Assembly: GCA_963715255.1 (NCBI GenBank)
Contig: CAVQRN010000004.1
Location: 62,001-126,000 of the forward strand
Direction of reading: 5' to 3'
DNA length: 64,000 nt
From: JAHEEL01 sp963715255
GTDB taxonomy: Bacteria; Actinomycetota; Acidimicrobiia; Spongiisociales; UBA5794
The notes under the pieces are model-generated. The model did no database searches and was not told the DNA's origin. It was given only the letters and a program-made list of their open reading frames with translations. The translations under genes and the position numbers were made by a program. Shown here in pieces: positions 44,281 through 52,441 of the stretch. Every line of letters starts with the position of its first letter. The first letter of the stretch is position 1.

Positions 44281-44838
44281 ATGGCCGTTGACCTGGCAGG
44301 CACCGTTACCTACCTGAAGGACCATGCCGTCGAGCATGGGTTTCACGTTCACGACGAGCGTCACTTCGTCGAGACCTACACGCTCCGTCAGGCCTGGGAG
44401 GTCGATCTGCATCCCGCCGAGTCCTGCGAGGGTCCACTCGATCTTCACCTCGCGATCGATCTTGACCCCCGTGTCGTGTTGGAACTCGAGGACATGCTCA
44501 TGGACGGGCCGGAAACACCCGAGGATCCGGACGGGCAGTTCATGGTGCCGTTCCTGTTCAACTGGGGGCTGCCGACGTTGACGGATCCCCCGGATCTGAT
44601 CGTCTTGTCGGCCGAACTCGCCGGCATCGGCGGACTCGGCTTGCCGATCGAAGTGTCGGCGGTCGACAGCTTCGGGGCGCTCTCCGATGGCCAGGAGCGT
44701 CGTCTCTCGATCGTTGCCGCCGTCGAGATTTCGCTCGTTGATCTCATGTTCCGTCAGGACAGTCTCTGCGAGACGCTCGATCGGGTCCACGCAGTGAGCA
44801 GGTACGTCGCCGAGCACGCTCCAGACTGGATTGGGTAG
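44281..44838 (+). CDS. hypothetical protein
   Basis: A 185-residue acidic soluble protein with no family I recognise. It is mixed alpha/beta by composition, without signal peptide, membrane helix or obvious catalytic motif. Notable segments are LRQAWEVDLHPAESCEGPLD and MVPFLFNWGLPTLTDPPDL. It stands alone: 174 bp from the gene before it and convergent with the RDD gene. Confidence 0.65.
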   Translation: MAVDLAGTVTYLKDHAVEHGFHVHDERHFVETYTLRQAWEVDLHPAESCEGPLDLHLAIDLDPRVVLELEDMLMDGPETPEDPDGQFMVPFLFNWGLPTLTDPPDLIVLSAELAGIGGLGLPIEVSAVDSFGALSDGQERRLSIVAAVEISLVDLMFRQDSLCETLDRVHAVSRYVAEHAPDWIG

Positions 44839-44880
44839 GCGCGTTCGGGGCGTCGTGCGTACTGTTCGAAGGTCGCTGCC

Positions 44881-45984
44881 TCAGGCCGGCCCCGTGTGGC
44901 GATTGACCCACTGGGTCAGCGGCGCGTTCATCTCGGCCGGCCGGTCTCCCCAGTCGTAGACAACGATCGTGCCTGCTGCTGCGTCGTGGAGTGTCCTGCG
45001 CGTCGGGCTGATGAACATACCGAGGAACCCGAGGCCGAAAGCGAGGAAGGAGACGGGGAAGACCAAGGTCCGGACAAATGCCTGGCGGCCGGAGATCGCA
45101 GTTCCTTCCCGCGTGAGGACCGTGATTCCGCTGACTCCCATTCCCGGTGTTCGACCGGCGACCGCAAGGCTGGTCCACAGATAGGTGAAGACCCAGAGGA
45201 GGGTGAGGACGATGCCGACCACGGTTTGACGCCACGACGAGCTGAGGTCGACCTGGAAGATGAAGTTCAAGACGAACCCGAGGCCGAAGAGGAAGAGGAG
45301 TAGGGAGACCCAGACGATTGCAGCGTCCACCACGAACCCGGCGAGTCGGGAGACCGGACCGGCGTAGTGTCCGGTGACTTGGCCGCGACCGTCCTTCGCG
45401 AGAGCGGTATTCCCCTGGAGTGAAGGCGGGGCCACGGGCCGGGTCTGTGGGTCACGTCCGGTGAGGTGGTAGGTGGCCCTCCCAATGATTTGGTCGAGGG
45501 CGACGATCTGCCGTCTGACCACGTCCATCGCCGATCCCGCCATGGCTCCGGTGCTCTCCCGAACGATCTCAGGGATGCCGGCCCGGTCGGTGAGTGCCTT
45601 CACGTCGACCCGATCCATCAAGGCATTGACGTCGACTCGATCAATCAACGCCTCGACGTCCACCCTGGCCATGAGTGCATCGACGTCGACCCGATCGAGG
45701 AGCGCATCGACGTCGACCCGATCCATCAGTGCGTCAACATCGACATGGTCGAGAAGGACCTGGGGATCGACCCGTTCGAGCAGCGTGTTCACGTCGACGC
45801 GTTCCATCAGCGCGTTCACGTCGATCTGTTCGACGATCTTCTCCGGGTCAACGATGTCAACGACCGCCCCCGTTGCCCGCGAGGCCACTCGAGAGAAGAG
45901 TCCTTCTCGGCGGGTTCCGTCGCCGTTCGCCATCGCCGCAGCGGCGATCAGGAGACCAAGAGCGGAGAGGGTGCGATCGCGCAT
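44881..45984 (-). CDS. RDD family membrane protein with nine-residue tandem repeats
   Basis: A 367-residue protein. An N-terminal hydrophobic helix precedes nine near-perfect nine-residue repeats (residues 52-132, unit DRVDVDALM), encoded at about 45589-45831 by 27-bp units. A linker leads to an RDD domain from about residue 205, with membrane segments (AIVWVSLLLFLFGLGFVLNF, VVGIVLTLLWVFTYLWTSL) and the conserved GRTPGMGVSGITVLTR; a third helix and short cytoplasmic tail follow. RDD proteins are linked to ion exchange and stress; function here is unknown. The repeat spacing suggests an amphipathic rod. Confidence 0.85.
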   Translation of the reverse strand: MRDRTLSALGLLIAAAAMANGDGTRREGLFSRVASRATGAVVDIVDPEKIVEQIDVNALMERVDVNTLLERVDPQVLLDHVDVDALMDRVDVDALLDRVDVDALMARVDVEALIDRVDVNALMDRVDVKALTDRAGIPEIVRESTGAMAGSAMDVVRRQIVALDQIIGRATYHLTGRDPQTRPVAPPSLQGNTALAKDGRGQVTGHYAGPVSRLAGFVVDAAIVWVSLLLFLFGLGFVLNFIFQVDLSSSWRQTVVGIVLTLLWVFTYLWTSLAVAGRTPGMGVSGITVLTREGTAISGRQAFVRTLVFPVSFLAFGLGFLGMFISPTRRTLHDAAAGTIVVYDWGDRPAEMNAPLTQWVNRHTGPA

Positions 45985-46009
45985 TGGGAGACGATATCAC
46001 GCGAAGGAG

Positions 46010-46064
46010 AGCCGGAAGGGACGGGCACGAGGATCGAACCCCAAGCCCCGTCCCTTCTCGGCTT
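46010..46064 (-). terminator. stem-loop after the FtsX-type permease gene
   Basis: aagggacggg (46016-46025) pairs with cccgtccctt (46047-46056), extended by agccg/cggct on the outside. It lies directly after the permease stop and before the RDD gene, as a terminator would. No T tract follows. Confidence 0.6.
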
Positions 46065-46070
46065 CCGTCG

Positions 46071-48620
46071 CTACTCGTAGGAGATGGCTGCGAGCACGTT
46101 CATCCGTGAGGCCTTCCACGACGGGTAGATGGCGGCGATGACGCCGGCCACGGCCGCGAGGAGGACCAGCACCACGATCTGGCTGACCGGAATAGCGAAC
46201 GACCCGAGACCCTGATCGGCGAGTGCACGGACGACCGCCCAGCCGAGGAAGAGTCCGACGCCGACGCCCATGATGGCCCCGAACAGGGCGATGATGACCG
46301 CCTCCCACCGGATCATGCGGCGTACCTGGCGCTGCACCATGCCGACGGCTCGCAGCAGTCCGATCTCACGCGTCCGTTCGATGATCGAGAGGGCCAGCGT
46401 GTTCGTGATGCCGAGCACCGCGATGATGACCGCGAGGAGGAGAAGACCCGTGAACAGGGCGAGCATTTGATCAATCTGCGCCTCGGTCTCGGCGATCAAC
46501 TCGCTCTTGTTCTGAACCTTCACGTTCGGGTAGGCGTCGGCCACACCATCGATGGCGGTGCGGGCCACCTCGAGGTCGACGCCGTCCGCACGGTTGGCGA
46601 AGACGTAGAAGTCGGTCGGGTTGTTGAACCCGACGGCATAGGTCGTGTCGGAGATGACGTAGTTGCCGAAATCGGCGGAGGTCACCGTTCCTGCGATCTC
46701 GAACGATCCGCCGGGATCTTGCGGGAAGACGATCGAGATCGAGTCTCCGAGGACCCAGCCTTTGTCCTCCATGACGGTCTCGGCCACGAGAATGCCGTTC
46801 GTCGCACCCAGCGCCTCATACGCGCCGTCTGACACCTCGAAATTGGTGACCGACGCCACCGTTGACGGATCGATCGCGACGAGGATGGTGTCCTCGCCGT
46901 CGATGGTGGCGTTTCCGATCTTCAGCCCCGATACCTTGCCGATCTCCGGGAGTGCTTTCACCTCCTCGGTGAAGGCGGGGCTCACGCCGACCGCGAAGTT
47001 GGTCGACTGGGCCGTGAAGTCCGCGGGGAGGGTGTCGGTAACCGACTCGGCGATCGACGATTTGATCGACGCACCGAAGACGGCGACGAACACGACCAAT
47101 GCAATGCCGATCATGAGCGCCGACGCCGTGGAGGCAGTGCGGCGCGGCTTGCGCATCGTGTTGTCCTGTGCGAGTTGGCCGGGGATCCCGAACAGTCGTG
47201 GGAGCGGCCAGCCGATCACGCCGGCGATCGGACTCGCGGCGAGCGGCGCAAGGACCGAGATACCGACGAAGAACACGAGGGCGCCGACGCCGACGTACCA
47301 GAGTTCCTGGTCGGTGGAACCGAAGAGACCGACGAACAGTGCTATCAGTCCGAGGGACAGGATGACGGTTCCCCAGATCGCTCGCACCTGGAGTGACCGG
47401 CGTGGTGTTCGTGCCGCCTCCTCGTTCATCGCGGCGACGGGGGGCACCCGGGCCGCCTTGCGGGCGGGCAGGAGGGCGGAGACCACGGTCACGATCAACC
47501 CGACCGCCATGCCGACGATCACCGTTCGTGGCAGCACCGTCAGTGGGCCTTCTGGCATGTTGAATCCGGCTGCGTTCATGATCGCGGCGAGACCCATCGC
47601 CAGCAGGACCCCGATACCGATCCCAATGATGGAGCCGATCAAGCCGACGATCAGGGCTTCGAGGATCACGAGCCACGTGACCTGTCGACCGGTTGCTCCG
47701 ACAGCGCGGAACAGGGCGAGTTCCCTGGTGCGCTGGGCGACGATGATCCGGAACGTGTTGCTGATGATGAAGGCGCCGACGAATACGGCGACGGCGGCGA
47801 ATGCCAGGAGGGCCGTATTGAGGAATCCGAGGCCTTCCGAGATGGCGTCGGATTGTTCCTTGTTCGACTGCTCGGCGGTGACCACCTCGATGTCGCCGTT
47901 CGTCGTCGACGCGATGTTTGCCGCGAGCTCCTCGGGCGTGACCCCCGGTTCGGCGGCGACGGAGATCGCGCTGAACCGACCTTCGAGGTCGAACAGCCGC
48001 TGGGCTTCGCGGAGCTCGAACATCGCGAGAGTGGCGCCTGCCAGGCTGTCGCTCTCGCCGAAACTCGCGATCCCGACGATCTCGAATTCTTCGGGGGCGC
48101 CGATGGTGAGAACGGTGATGGTGTCGCCGACCGCGAGGTCATTCTTGGTTGCGGAGTTGGCGTCGATGACAACTTCGCCCGCGACTTCGGGGCCTCGCCC
48201 GTTCCCGTCCTTGATGCCGACCGGACTCATCGACGATTCGACCGCCCAGGAGTAGCCGAGCGTTGGCGGGCCCTGCCCACCGATGGCGTCACCCTGCTTG
48301 TCGACGAGCTGAGCGAAGCCGGCGACGCCGCCCTCGGCGATTCGGACGCCGGGCGCCGCAAGGACCGTGTTGAGGGTCTCTTCCGGTATTGAGCCAAATT
48401 CGGTGTTCTGGAAGGTATCGCCGGTTTCGGGGGGAGCCGGCCGCACGAAGACGTCAACGCCCGTGGCGGTGGTCTCGAGCAGTGCGTCGAATCGTGCGCT
48501 GATCGTGTCGGTGAATACGAAACTCGCGGCAACGAATGCCACTCCGATGACGATCGCAAGTGCGGTCAGGGTGAGCCTCATCTTGTTGGCGAAGACGCCT
48601 TTGACGGCAGCACGGAACAT
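46071..48620 (-). CDS. FtsX-like ABC transporter permease
   Basis: An 849-residue MacB/FtsX-superfamily permease with two FtsX domains. The first half has a membrane helix (LTALAIVIGVAFVAASFVFTDT), a large extracellular domain and helices (AFAAVAVFVGAFIISNTFRI, LALFRAVGATGRQVTWLVIL); the second repeats the pattern (ALMIGIALVVFVAVFGASI ... TREIGLLRAVGMVQRQVRRM). It works with the ATPase encoded immediately upstream, with only 2 bp between them. Such systems move lipids, lipoproteins or peptides, or act as mechanotransmission modules; the substrate is unknown. Control probably comes from the ArsR-like gene at 49762. Confidence 0.92.
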   Translation of the reverse strand: MFRAAVKGVFANKMRLTLTALAIVIGVAFVAASFVFTDTISARFDALLETTATGVDVFVRPAPPETGDTFQNTEFGSIPEETLNTVLAAPGVRIAEGGVAGFAQLVDKQGDAIGGQGPPTLGYSWAVESSMSPVGIKDGNGRGPEVAGEVVIDANSATKNDLAVGDTITVLTIGAPEEFEIVGIASFGESDSLAGATLAMFELREAQRLFDLEGRFSAISVAAEPGVTPEELAANIASTTNGDIEVVTAEQSNKEQSDAISEGLGFLNTALLAFAAVAVFVGAFIISNTFRIIVAQRTRELALFRAVGATGRQVTWLVILEALIVGLIGSIIGIGIGVLLAMGLAAIMNAAGFNMPEGPLTVLPRTVIVGMAVGLIVTVVSALLPARKAARVPPVAAMNEEAARTPRRSLQVRAIWGTVILSLGLIALFVGLFGSTDQELWYVGVGALVFFVGISVLAPLAASPIAGVIGWPLPRLFGIPGQLAQDNTMRKPRRTASTASALMIGIALVVFVAVFGASIKSSIAESVTDTLPADFTAQSTNFAVGVSPAFTEEVKALPEIGKVSGLKIGNATIDGEDTILVAIDPSTVASVTNFEVSDGAYEALGATNGILVAETVMEDKGWVLGDSISIVFPQDPGGSFEIAGTVTSADFGNYVISDTTYAVGFNNPTDFYVFANRADGVDLEVARTAIDGVADAYPNVKVQNKSELIAETEAQIDQMLALFTGLLLLAVIIAVLGITNTLALSIIERTREIGLLRAVGMVQRQVRRMIRWEAVIIALFGAIMGVGVGLFLGWAVVRALADQGLGSFAIPVSQIVVLVLLAAVAGVIAAIYPSWKASRMNVLAAISYE

Positions 48621-48622
48621 GC

Positions 48623-49369
48623 TCAGGCTCCCAGGTGCTTCATCTGGTCGAGAATGGATTCGGGCGTGGGATCGACCATCTCGTCCACGATGTCGCCGTC
48701 GTCGAGGAAGACGATTCGGTCTGCGTAGCTGGCGGCAACGGGATCGTGTGTGACGATGACGATCGTCTGGTCGAATTCACGGACGGCTCTGCGCATGAAA
48801 TCGAGGAGTTCGCCGCTGGCGACGGAATCGAGGTTCCCGCTCGGCTCATCGGCGAAGACGATCTCGGGCTTGGAGACGAGGGCACGGGCAGCGGCCACGC
48901 GCTGCTGTTGGCCGCCCGAGAGCTCGCTTGGACGGTGGTCGAGGCGGTCGCTCAGGCCGACCGCCTCGACCACCTGGTCGAACCACTCGGGGTCCGGCTT
49001 CGCTCCGGCGATGGAGAGGGGGAGAAGGATGTTCTCCTTCGCGTTGAGGGTAGGGATCAGGTTGAAGGCCTGGAACACGAAACCCACCTTCTCGCGGCGG
49101 AGGATGGTCAGATCCCGGTCCTTCAGGGTGCCGAGTTGCGTCTCTCCGATGTAGACGTCACCTGAGGTGAGATCGTCCAAGCCGGCCAGCGTGTGGAGCA
49201 GCGTCGACTTACCGGAGCCGGAGGGGCCCATGATGGCGGTGAAATAGCCGCGCTGGAAGTCGGCCGAGATGCCATCGAGCGCGTGGATCTCAGCGTCGCC
49301 TTGACCGTAGATCTTCGTGCCGTTGCGGATGCGTGCGGCGATGTCGGCTGATGGCATGGTTTCGAGCAT
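48623..49369 (-). CDS. LolD/MacB-type ABC transporter ATP-binding protein
   Basis: A 248-residue ATPase for the FtsX-type permease. Walker A is MGPSGSGKSTLLHTLAGLDD, the Q loop FVFQAFNLIPTLNAKEN is typical of the LolD group, the signature is ELSGGQQQRVAAARAL, Walker B is IVFADEPSGNLDS, and the H loop VIVTHDPVAA. The start at 49369 has AAGGGG close upstream. No soluble substrate-binding protein is encoded nearby, as usual for this class. Confidence 0.95.
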   Translation of the reverse strand: MLETMPSADIAARIRNGTKIYGQGDAEIHALDGISADFQRGYFTAIMGPSGSGKSTLLHTLAGLDDLTSGDVYIGETQLGTLKDRDLTILRREKVGFVFQAFNLIPTLNAKENILLPLSIAGAKPDPEWFDQVVEAVGLSDRLDHRPSELSGGQQQRVAAARALVSKPEIVFADEPSGNLDSVASGELLDFMRRAVREFDQTIVIVTHDPVAASYADRIVFLDDGDIVDEMVDPTPESILDQMKHLGA

Positions 49370-49465
49370 TGGATCCCCTTGGAGTTGTCGGTGGATGTGT
49401 CAAAGGTACGCGAGGTGTGGCGCTTGTGCATCGGCCGTGGGGTGGAGAGCGTGTCATCCGGGAGA

Positions 49466-49492
49466 AGTAGATCAGTAGATCAGTAGATCAGT
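49466..49492. repeat. agtagatc octamer repeat
   Basis: Three exact tandem copies of agtagatc in the 147-bp gap between the ATPase gene and the small gene upstream. Confidence 0.65.
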
Positions 49493-49516
49493 CAGAGGCT
49501 TCGTCGGGTGCGGGCT

Positions 49517-49762
49517 TCAGGCGGCTAGCGGTAGATCGTGATCGCGATGGGGATCGAGGAGGATGACCCGATCGCCGATGATTGCCGGGGTCGAGCCGTA
49601 GATTCTCGCTCCGGTGAGGACGAGGACCCTGGCAATCACAGAGCGGATTGAACCGGGTCCGGTCGGCGAACTGCGTCCTGCCGGGCGCCGATGTCGGTCG
49701 CGCCGGATCTCCTCCGCGACGGCGTCCATGTGGGGTTTGACGAGTTGGTGTTGGTGGTACAT
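49517..49762 (-). CDS. small hypothetical protein coupled to the ArsR-like regulator
   Basis: An 81-residue frame (begins MYHQHQLVKPHMDAVAEEIR, contains SIRSVIARVLVLTGARIYG) that starts inside the regulator's stop (TGATG) with GGAGG 6 nt upstream. It is His-rich at the N-terminus and ends PHRDHDLPLAA. I recognise no family. Position and ribosome site argue for real translation with the regulator; a metal- or ligand-related role is only a guess. Confidence 0.5.
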   Translation of the reverse strand: MYHQHQLVKPHMDAVAEEIRRDRHRRPAGRSSPTGPGSIRSVIARVLVLTGARIYGSTPAIIGDRVILLDPHRDHDLPLAA

Positions 49763-50865
49763 CAGGTTCCTCCGGTGTTGTCGATGTAGGCCTGGAGGAC
49801 GGCGGTCGTTTCGGGAACGATGTCCTCGCGTAGGGCGTACTCCTTGTCGGCCCCGATCAGAATCTTCACGAGGCCGGCCGCGCGTAGCAGCATCATGTGG
49901 TGGTGCAGCGTCGACTTCGAGACGTCGAGTTCGTCGGTGAGTTCGTGCAACGATGCGGGTCCCCGTGAGAGGCGACGGAGAATTCGTAGCCTCCGCTCGT
50001 CGCCGAGCGCCTTGTAGGTCTTGATCAGCCAGGTCGGTGGTGCGTCGGGGTCGGCCTGCATGTACTCGTCGGCGACCGGATAGGCAATGATCATCCGGCT
50101 GGACGACTCTGTGAAGATGTTCCAAGGACGTCCAACGATCGTCGGGATCAGGAGAATCGGCCGGCGATACCCCTGTTTCGCGATCGAAATGCCGTTGGTT
50201 GCGAGTTCGACGAATCGTTCGGTCGAGATCCGTTCGGCCATCGTTCGCTTCGCCGAGATGTCGCGTTCGAGGATCGGACGGAACTCCGTCTCATGAGCGG
50301 CGAACACATCGGCGTGGACACCGCGCATCGCCCCCACGAGTAGATCGGTCGTTTCGGACGGCTCGAGTTCGAGGAGTAGACGCATGCTGTCCGCCCAGCG
50401 TTGGTGCTCCAACACAACCGGTAGGGCCATGAGTTCAGCGACGGCTTGCTGGTCGCCGGCGGCGGCCGCCGGCGCGAGACGGTCATACTCGCTGCTGTCT
50501 GCTTCCTTCATCGACAGGAGCGTGAGCCGAAGGTCCGAAGGATCCATGGATGCCACGTGAGCGATGAAGTCCTCTACGGTGCTCCCGTCGGGCATTCCGT
50601 CCAGGATTGACATCGCTGATATCCACACGTGGCCCGAGCCCACCTGTTCGACGATCGAACGGGTCTCGGAGGAGAGGGATTCGGCGAATCGGGCGAACCA
50701 GTCGGCACCGAGTCCGTACTCCTCGAGGGATTGTGTCATTTCGTCACAGCCGTCGACCAGCCATAGCGCGATCAGGAGATCGGCAGCGCCATGGAGTCCG
50801 GTCTCGACCTGGGGTTCCGACGACCGGGGAGCGGTGAAGTCACGGACTTGTGGTTGTGTTGTCAT
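49762..50865 (-). CDS. ArsR-type winged-helix regulator with large N-terminal domain
   Basis: A 367-residue regulator. The C-terminal winged helix (about residues 290-345) is typical ArsR: YKALGDERRLRILRRLSRGP, LHELTDELDVSKSTLHHHMM, LLRAAGLVKI. The N-terminal 280 residues are helical with no motif I know, probably a ligand domain of the DUF5937 type. The start at 50865 is supported by GAGG upstream and a strong promoter further up. Two palindromes with TCGAA/TTCGA half-sites overlap that promoter, so it is probably autoregulated. It lies upstream of the small gene and the LolD/FtsX operon. Confidence 0.82.
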   Translation of the reverse strand: MTTQPQVRDFTAPRSSEPQVETGLHGAADLLIALWLVDGCDEMTQSLEEYGLGADWFARFAESLSSETRSIVEQVGSGHVWISAMSILDGMPDGSTVEDFIAHVASMDPSDLRLTLLSMKEADSSEYDRLAPAAAAGDQQAVAELMALPVVLEHQRWADSMRLLLELEPSETTDLLVGAMRGVHADVFAAHETEFRPILERDISAKRTMAERISTERFVELATNGISIAKQGYRRPILLIPTIVGRPWNIFTESSSRMIIAYPVADEYMQADPDAPPTWLIKTYKALGDERRLRILRRLSRGPASLHELTDELDVSKSTLHHHMMLLRAAGLVKILIGADKEYALREDIVPETTAVLQAYIDNTGGT

Positions 50866-50882
50866 GGTCGGTGCCTCAATCA

Positions 50883-50943
50883 TCGAAACGTTCGATGGCG
50901 ATGGTGACATTCGAAATATATCGAACGCAACGATGATTGTCAA
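50883..50943 (-). promoter_or_regulatory. consensus promoter and paired operators of the ArsR-like regulator
   Basis: On the minus strand TTGACA (50938-50943), exactly 17 nt, TATATT (50915-50920): the best sigma-70 promoter in the window. The inverted repeat ttcgaaatatatcgaa (50910-50925) covers the -10, and tcgaaacgttcga (50883-50895), a palindrome with the same half-sites, lies just downstream of the expected start point. Binding of both would block transcription. Confidence 0.7.
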
Positions 50944-50967
50944 CCGATTTGTTGCCGGCTCCTGCCC

Positions 50968-52131
50968 TCAGCGAGTCGCGAGCGTGACCGTGAGCGGATC
51001 GCGCCCCGCAATCGAGACGACGACCGAGTCTCCGGAACCGACCCTACGGAGCGCCGTGATGAGTTCATCCATCGTTCGGATATCGGTGCCATCGATCGCA
51101 GTGATCACGTCGTCGACGGTGATCCCCGCCGTCTCGGCAGCAGAGGCAGGCGAGACCGAGCCGACCGTGACACCGACCGGCGCGAACCCGCCATCACCGG
51201 TTTCGTCATAGGCCGTCGCACCGCCGATTCCGAGCAGGGCGTGTGACGCGGAGCCGGTCGCGATGAGTTCGCTCGTGATGCGCTCGACGATCTCAACCGG
51301 GGTTGCAAAACCTATGCCTTCGACTCCGATGTTGGAGACTCCGACCGCTGTGGTGATTCCGATCAGTGCGCCGTTCTCGTCGACCAGCGAGCCTCCGCTG
51401 GAGCCGCTCGTTATCGGTGCATCCGTCTGGATCATGCCGTACAAGATGGTGTCTGGCCCCGTTTGCACTTCGCGGCCGAGCGCCGAGACGACGCCAACGG
51501 AGAGCGATGGACCTCCCTCGAGGCCGAGCGGGCTTCCGACGGCGATTGCGGGGTTCCCGACCACGAGATCGGTGGTGGACCCGACGGTGATCGGGGCAAG
51601 CTCGGTTGTTGGGATTCGCAGGACGGCGAGATCGGTGAGGGGATCGCTCCCCACCAGTTCGGCGTCATAGACCCGACCGTCCGAGAGAACCACCCGGAAA
51701 GCGTCACCGACCTCGACAACGTGGTGATTCGTGACGATGTGACCGGATTGGTCGAGTACGACACCGGAACCCGAGCCGGCCTTGGTGAAGGTATCTCCCG
51801 ATGTCAAACCCACTTCGACCGTGACGATGCTCGGGATCACAGCAGCTCCCACGACGGTCGCGTCGATCGGCGCCGTCGCTGGGGCTACGGCTGGAACGGC
51901 CGAAATAGTCCTCAATGCCCGGGCTTGCTCGATGATTACCGGTGCGGGATCCTGGTGCGACGCTGCGCCGATGAATCCGCCTCCGAGGCCGGCCAGCCCG
52001 GCGGCGAGGACGATCGCGAGAACGATCGGCGTTCGGCGACGCCGGGGCTCGGGTGTGGGAACGGGCGTGCCGGAGCTCACCGTGTTTGTCGAGAACGTGT
52101 GGTGAACCGTGGGTTCAGGGTGGGAGGTCAT
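50968..52131 (-). CDS. HtrA-like membrane-anchored serine protease with PDZ domain
   Basis: A 387-residue trypsin-like protease of the S1C family acting outside the membrane on misfolded proteins. A cytoplasmic Pro-rich N-terminus is followed by one membrane helix (IVLAIVLAAGLAGLGGGFIG). The catalytic triad is His in VTNHHVVEVGD, Asp in DPLTDLAVLRIP and Ser in TSGSSGGSLVDENG. One PDZ domain closes the protein (VGSVSPASAAETAGITVDDV ... DIRTMDELITAL). The start at 52131 removes a 17-residue extension without a ribosome site. Confidence 0.92.
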   Translation of the reverse strand: MTSHPEPTVHHTFSTNTVSSGTPVPTPEPRRRRTPIVLAIVLAAGLAGLGGGFIGAASHQDPAPVIIEQARALRTISAVPAVAPATAPIDATVVGAAVIPSIVTVEVGLTSGDTFTKAGSGSGVVLDQSGHIVTNHHVVEVGDAFRVVLSDGRVYDAELVGSDPLTDLAVLRIPTTELAPITVGSTTDLVVGNPAIAVGSPLGLEGGPSLSVGVVSALGREVQTGPDTILYGMIQTDAPITSGSSGGSLVDENGALIGITTAVGVSNIGVEGIGFATPVEIVERITSELIATGSASHALLGIGGATAYDETGDGGFAPVGVTVGSVSPASAAETAGITVDDVITAIDGTDIRTMDELITALRRVGSGDSVVVSIAGRDPLTVTLATR

Positions 52132-52221
52132 CTTCGATCCGTTCGTGAGCTGCGTTTGTATCTCAACATCACCAACGCACAAACGTATTCGAAGTTCCTG
52201 AGAAAGCAGTAAGAATCAGCG

Positions 52222-52342
52222 ACCAGCTTCCAGCTTGCAGCTTCCAGCTTGCAGCTTGCAGCTTGCAGCTTGCAGCTTGCAGCTTGCAGCTTGCGGCTTG
52301 CGGCTTGCAGCTTGGAGCTTGCGGCTTGCGACTACCAGCTTC
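52222..52342. repeat. agcttgc heptamer minisatellite
   Basis: About sixteen tandem copies of agcttgc with variants (agcttcc, ggcttgc, agcttgg) in the gap between nrdJ and the HtrA gene. It is the longest simple repeat in the window. Each copy holds agct, so both strands look alike. Confidence 0.85.
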
Positions 52343-52385
52343 CTCCCTCTCAGGGGGAGGAGACGCCGAAGGCGACGGATCGCGT

Positions 52386-52430
52386 CGTTTGTGCTTGCGA
52401 TCACAACAGAGCTGATCGTAAGCACAAACG
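52386..52430 (-). terminator. long stem-loop after nrdJ
   Basis: cgtttgtgcttgcgatca (52386-52403) pairs with tgatcgtaagcacaaacg (52413-52430) over 18 positions with one G-T wobble and a 9-nt loop. It begins 11 bp after the nrdJ stop. There is no T tract, so it may be an RNA-stabilising or factor-dependent end. Confidence 0.65.
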
Positions 52431-52441
52431 ATGTCAGATCA

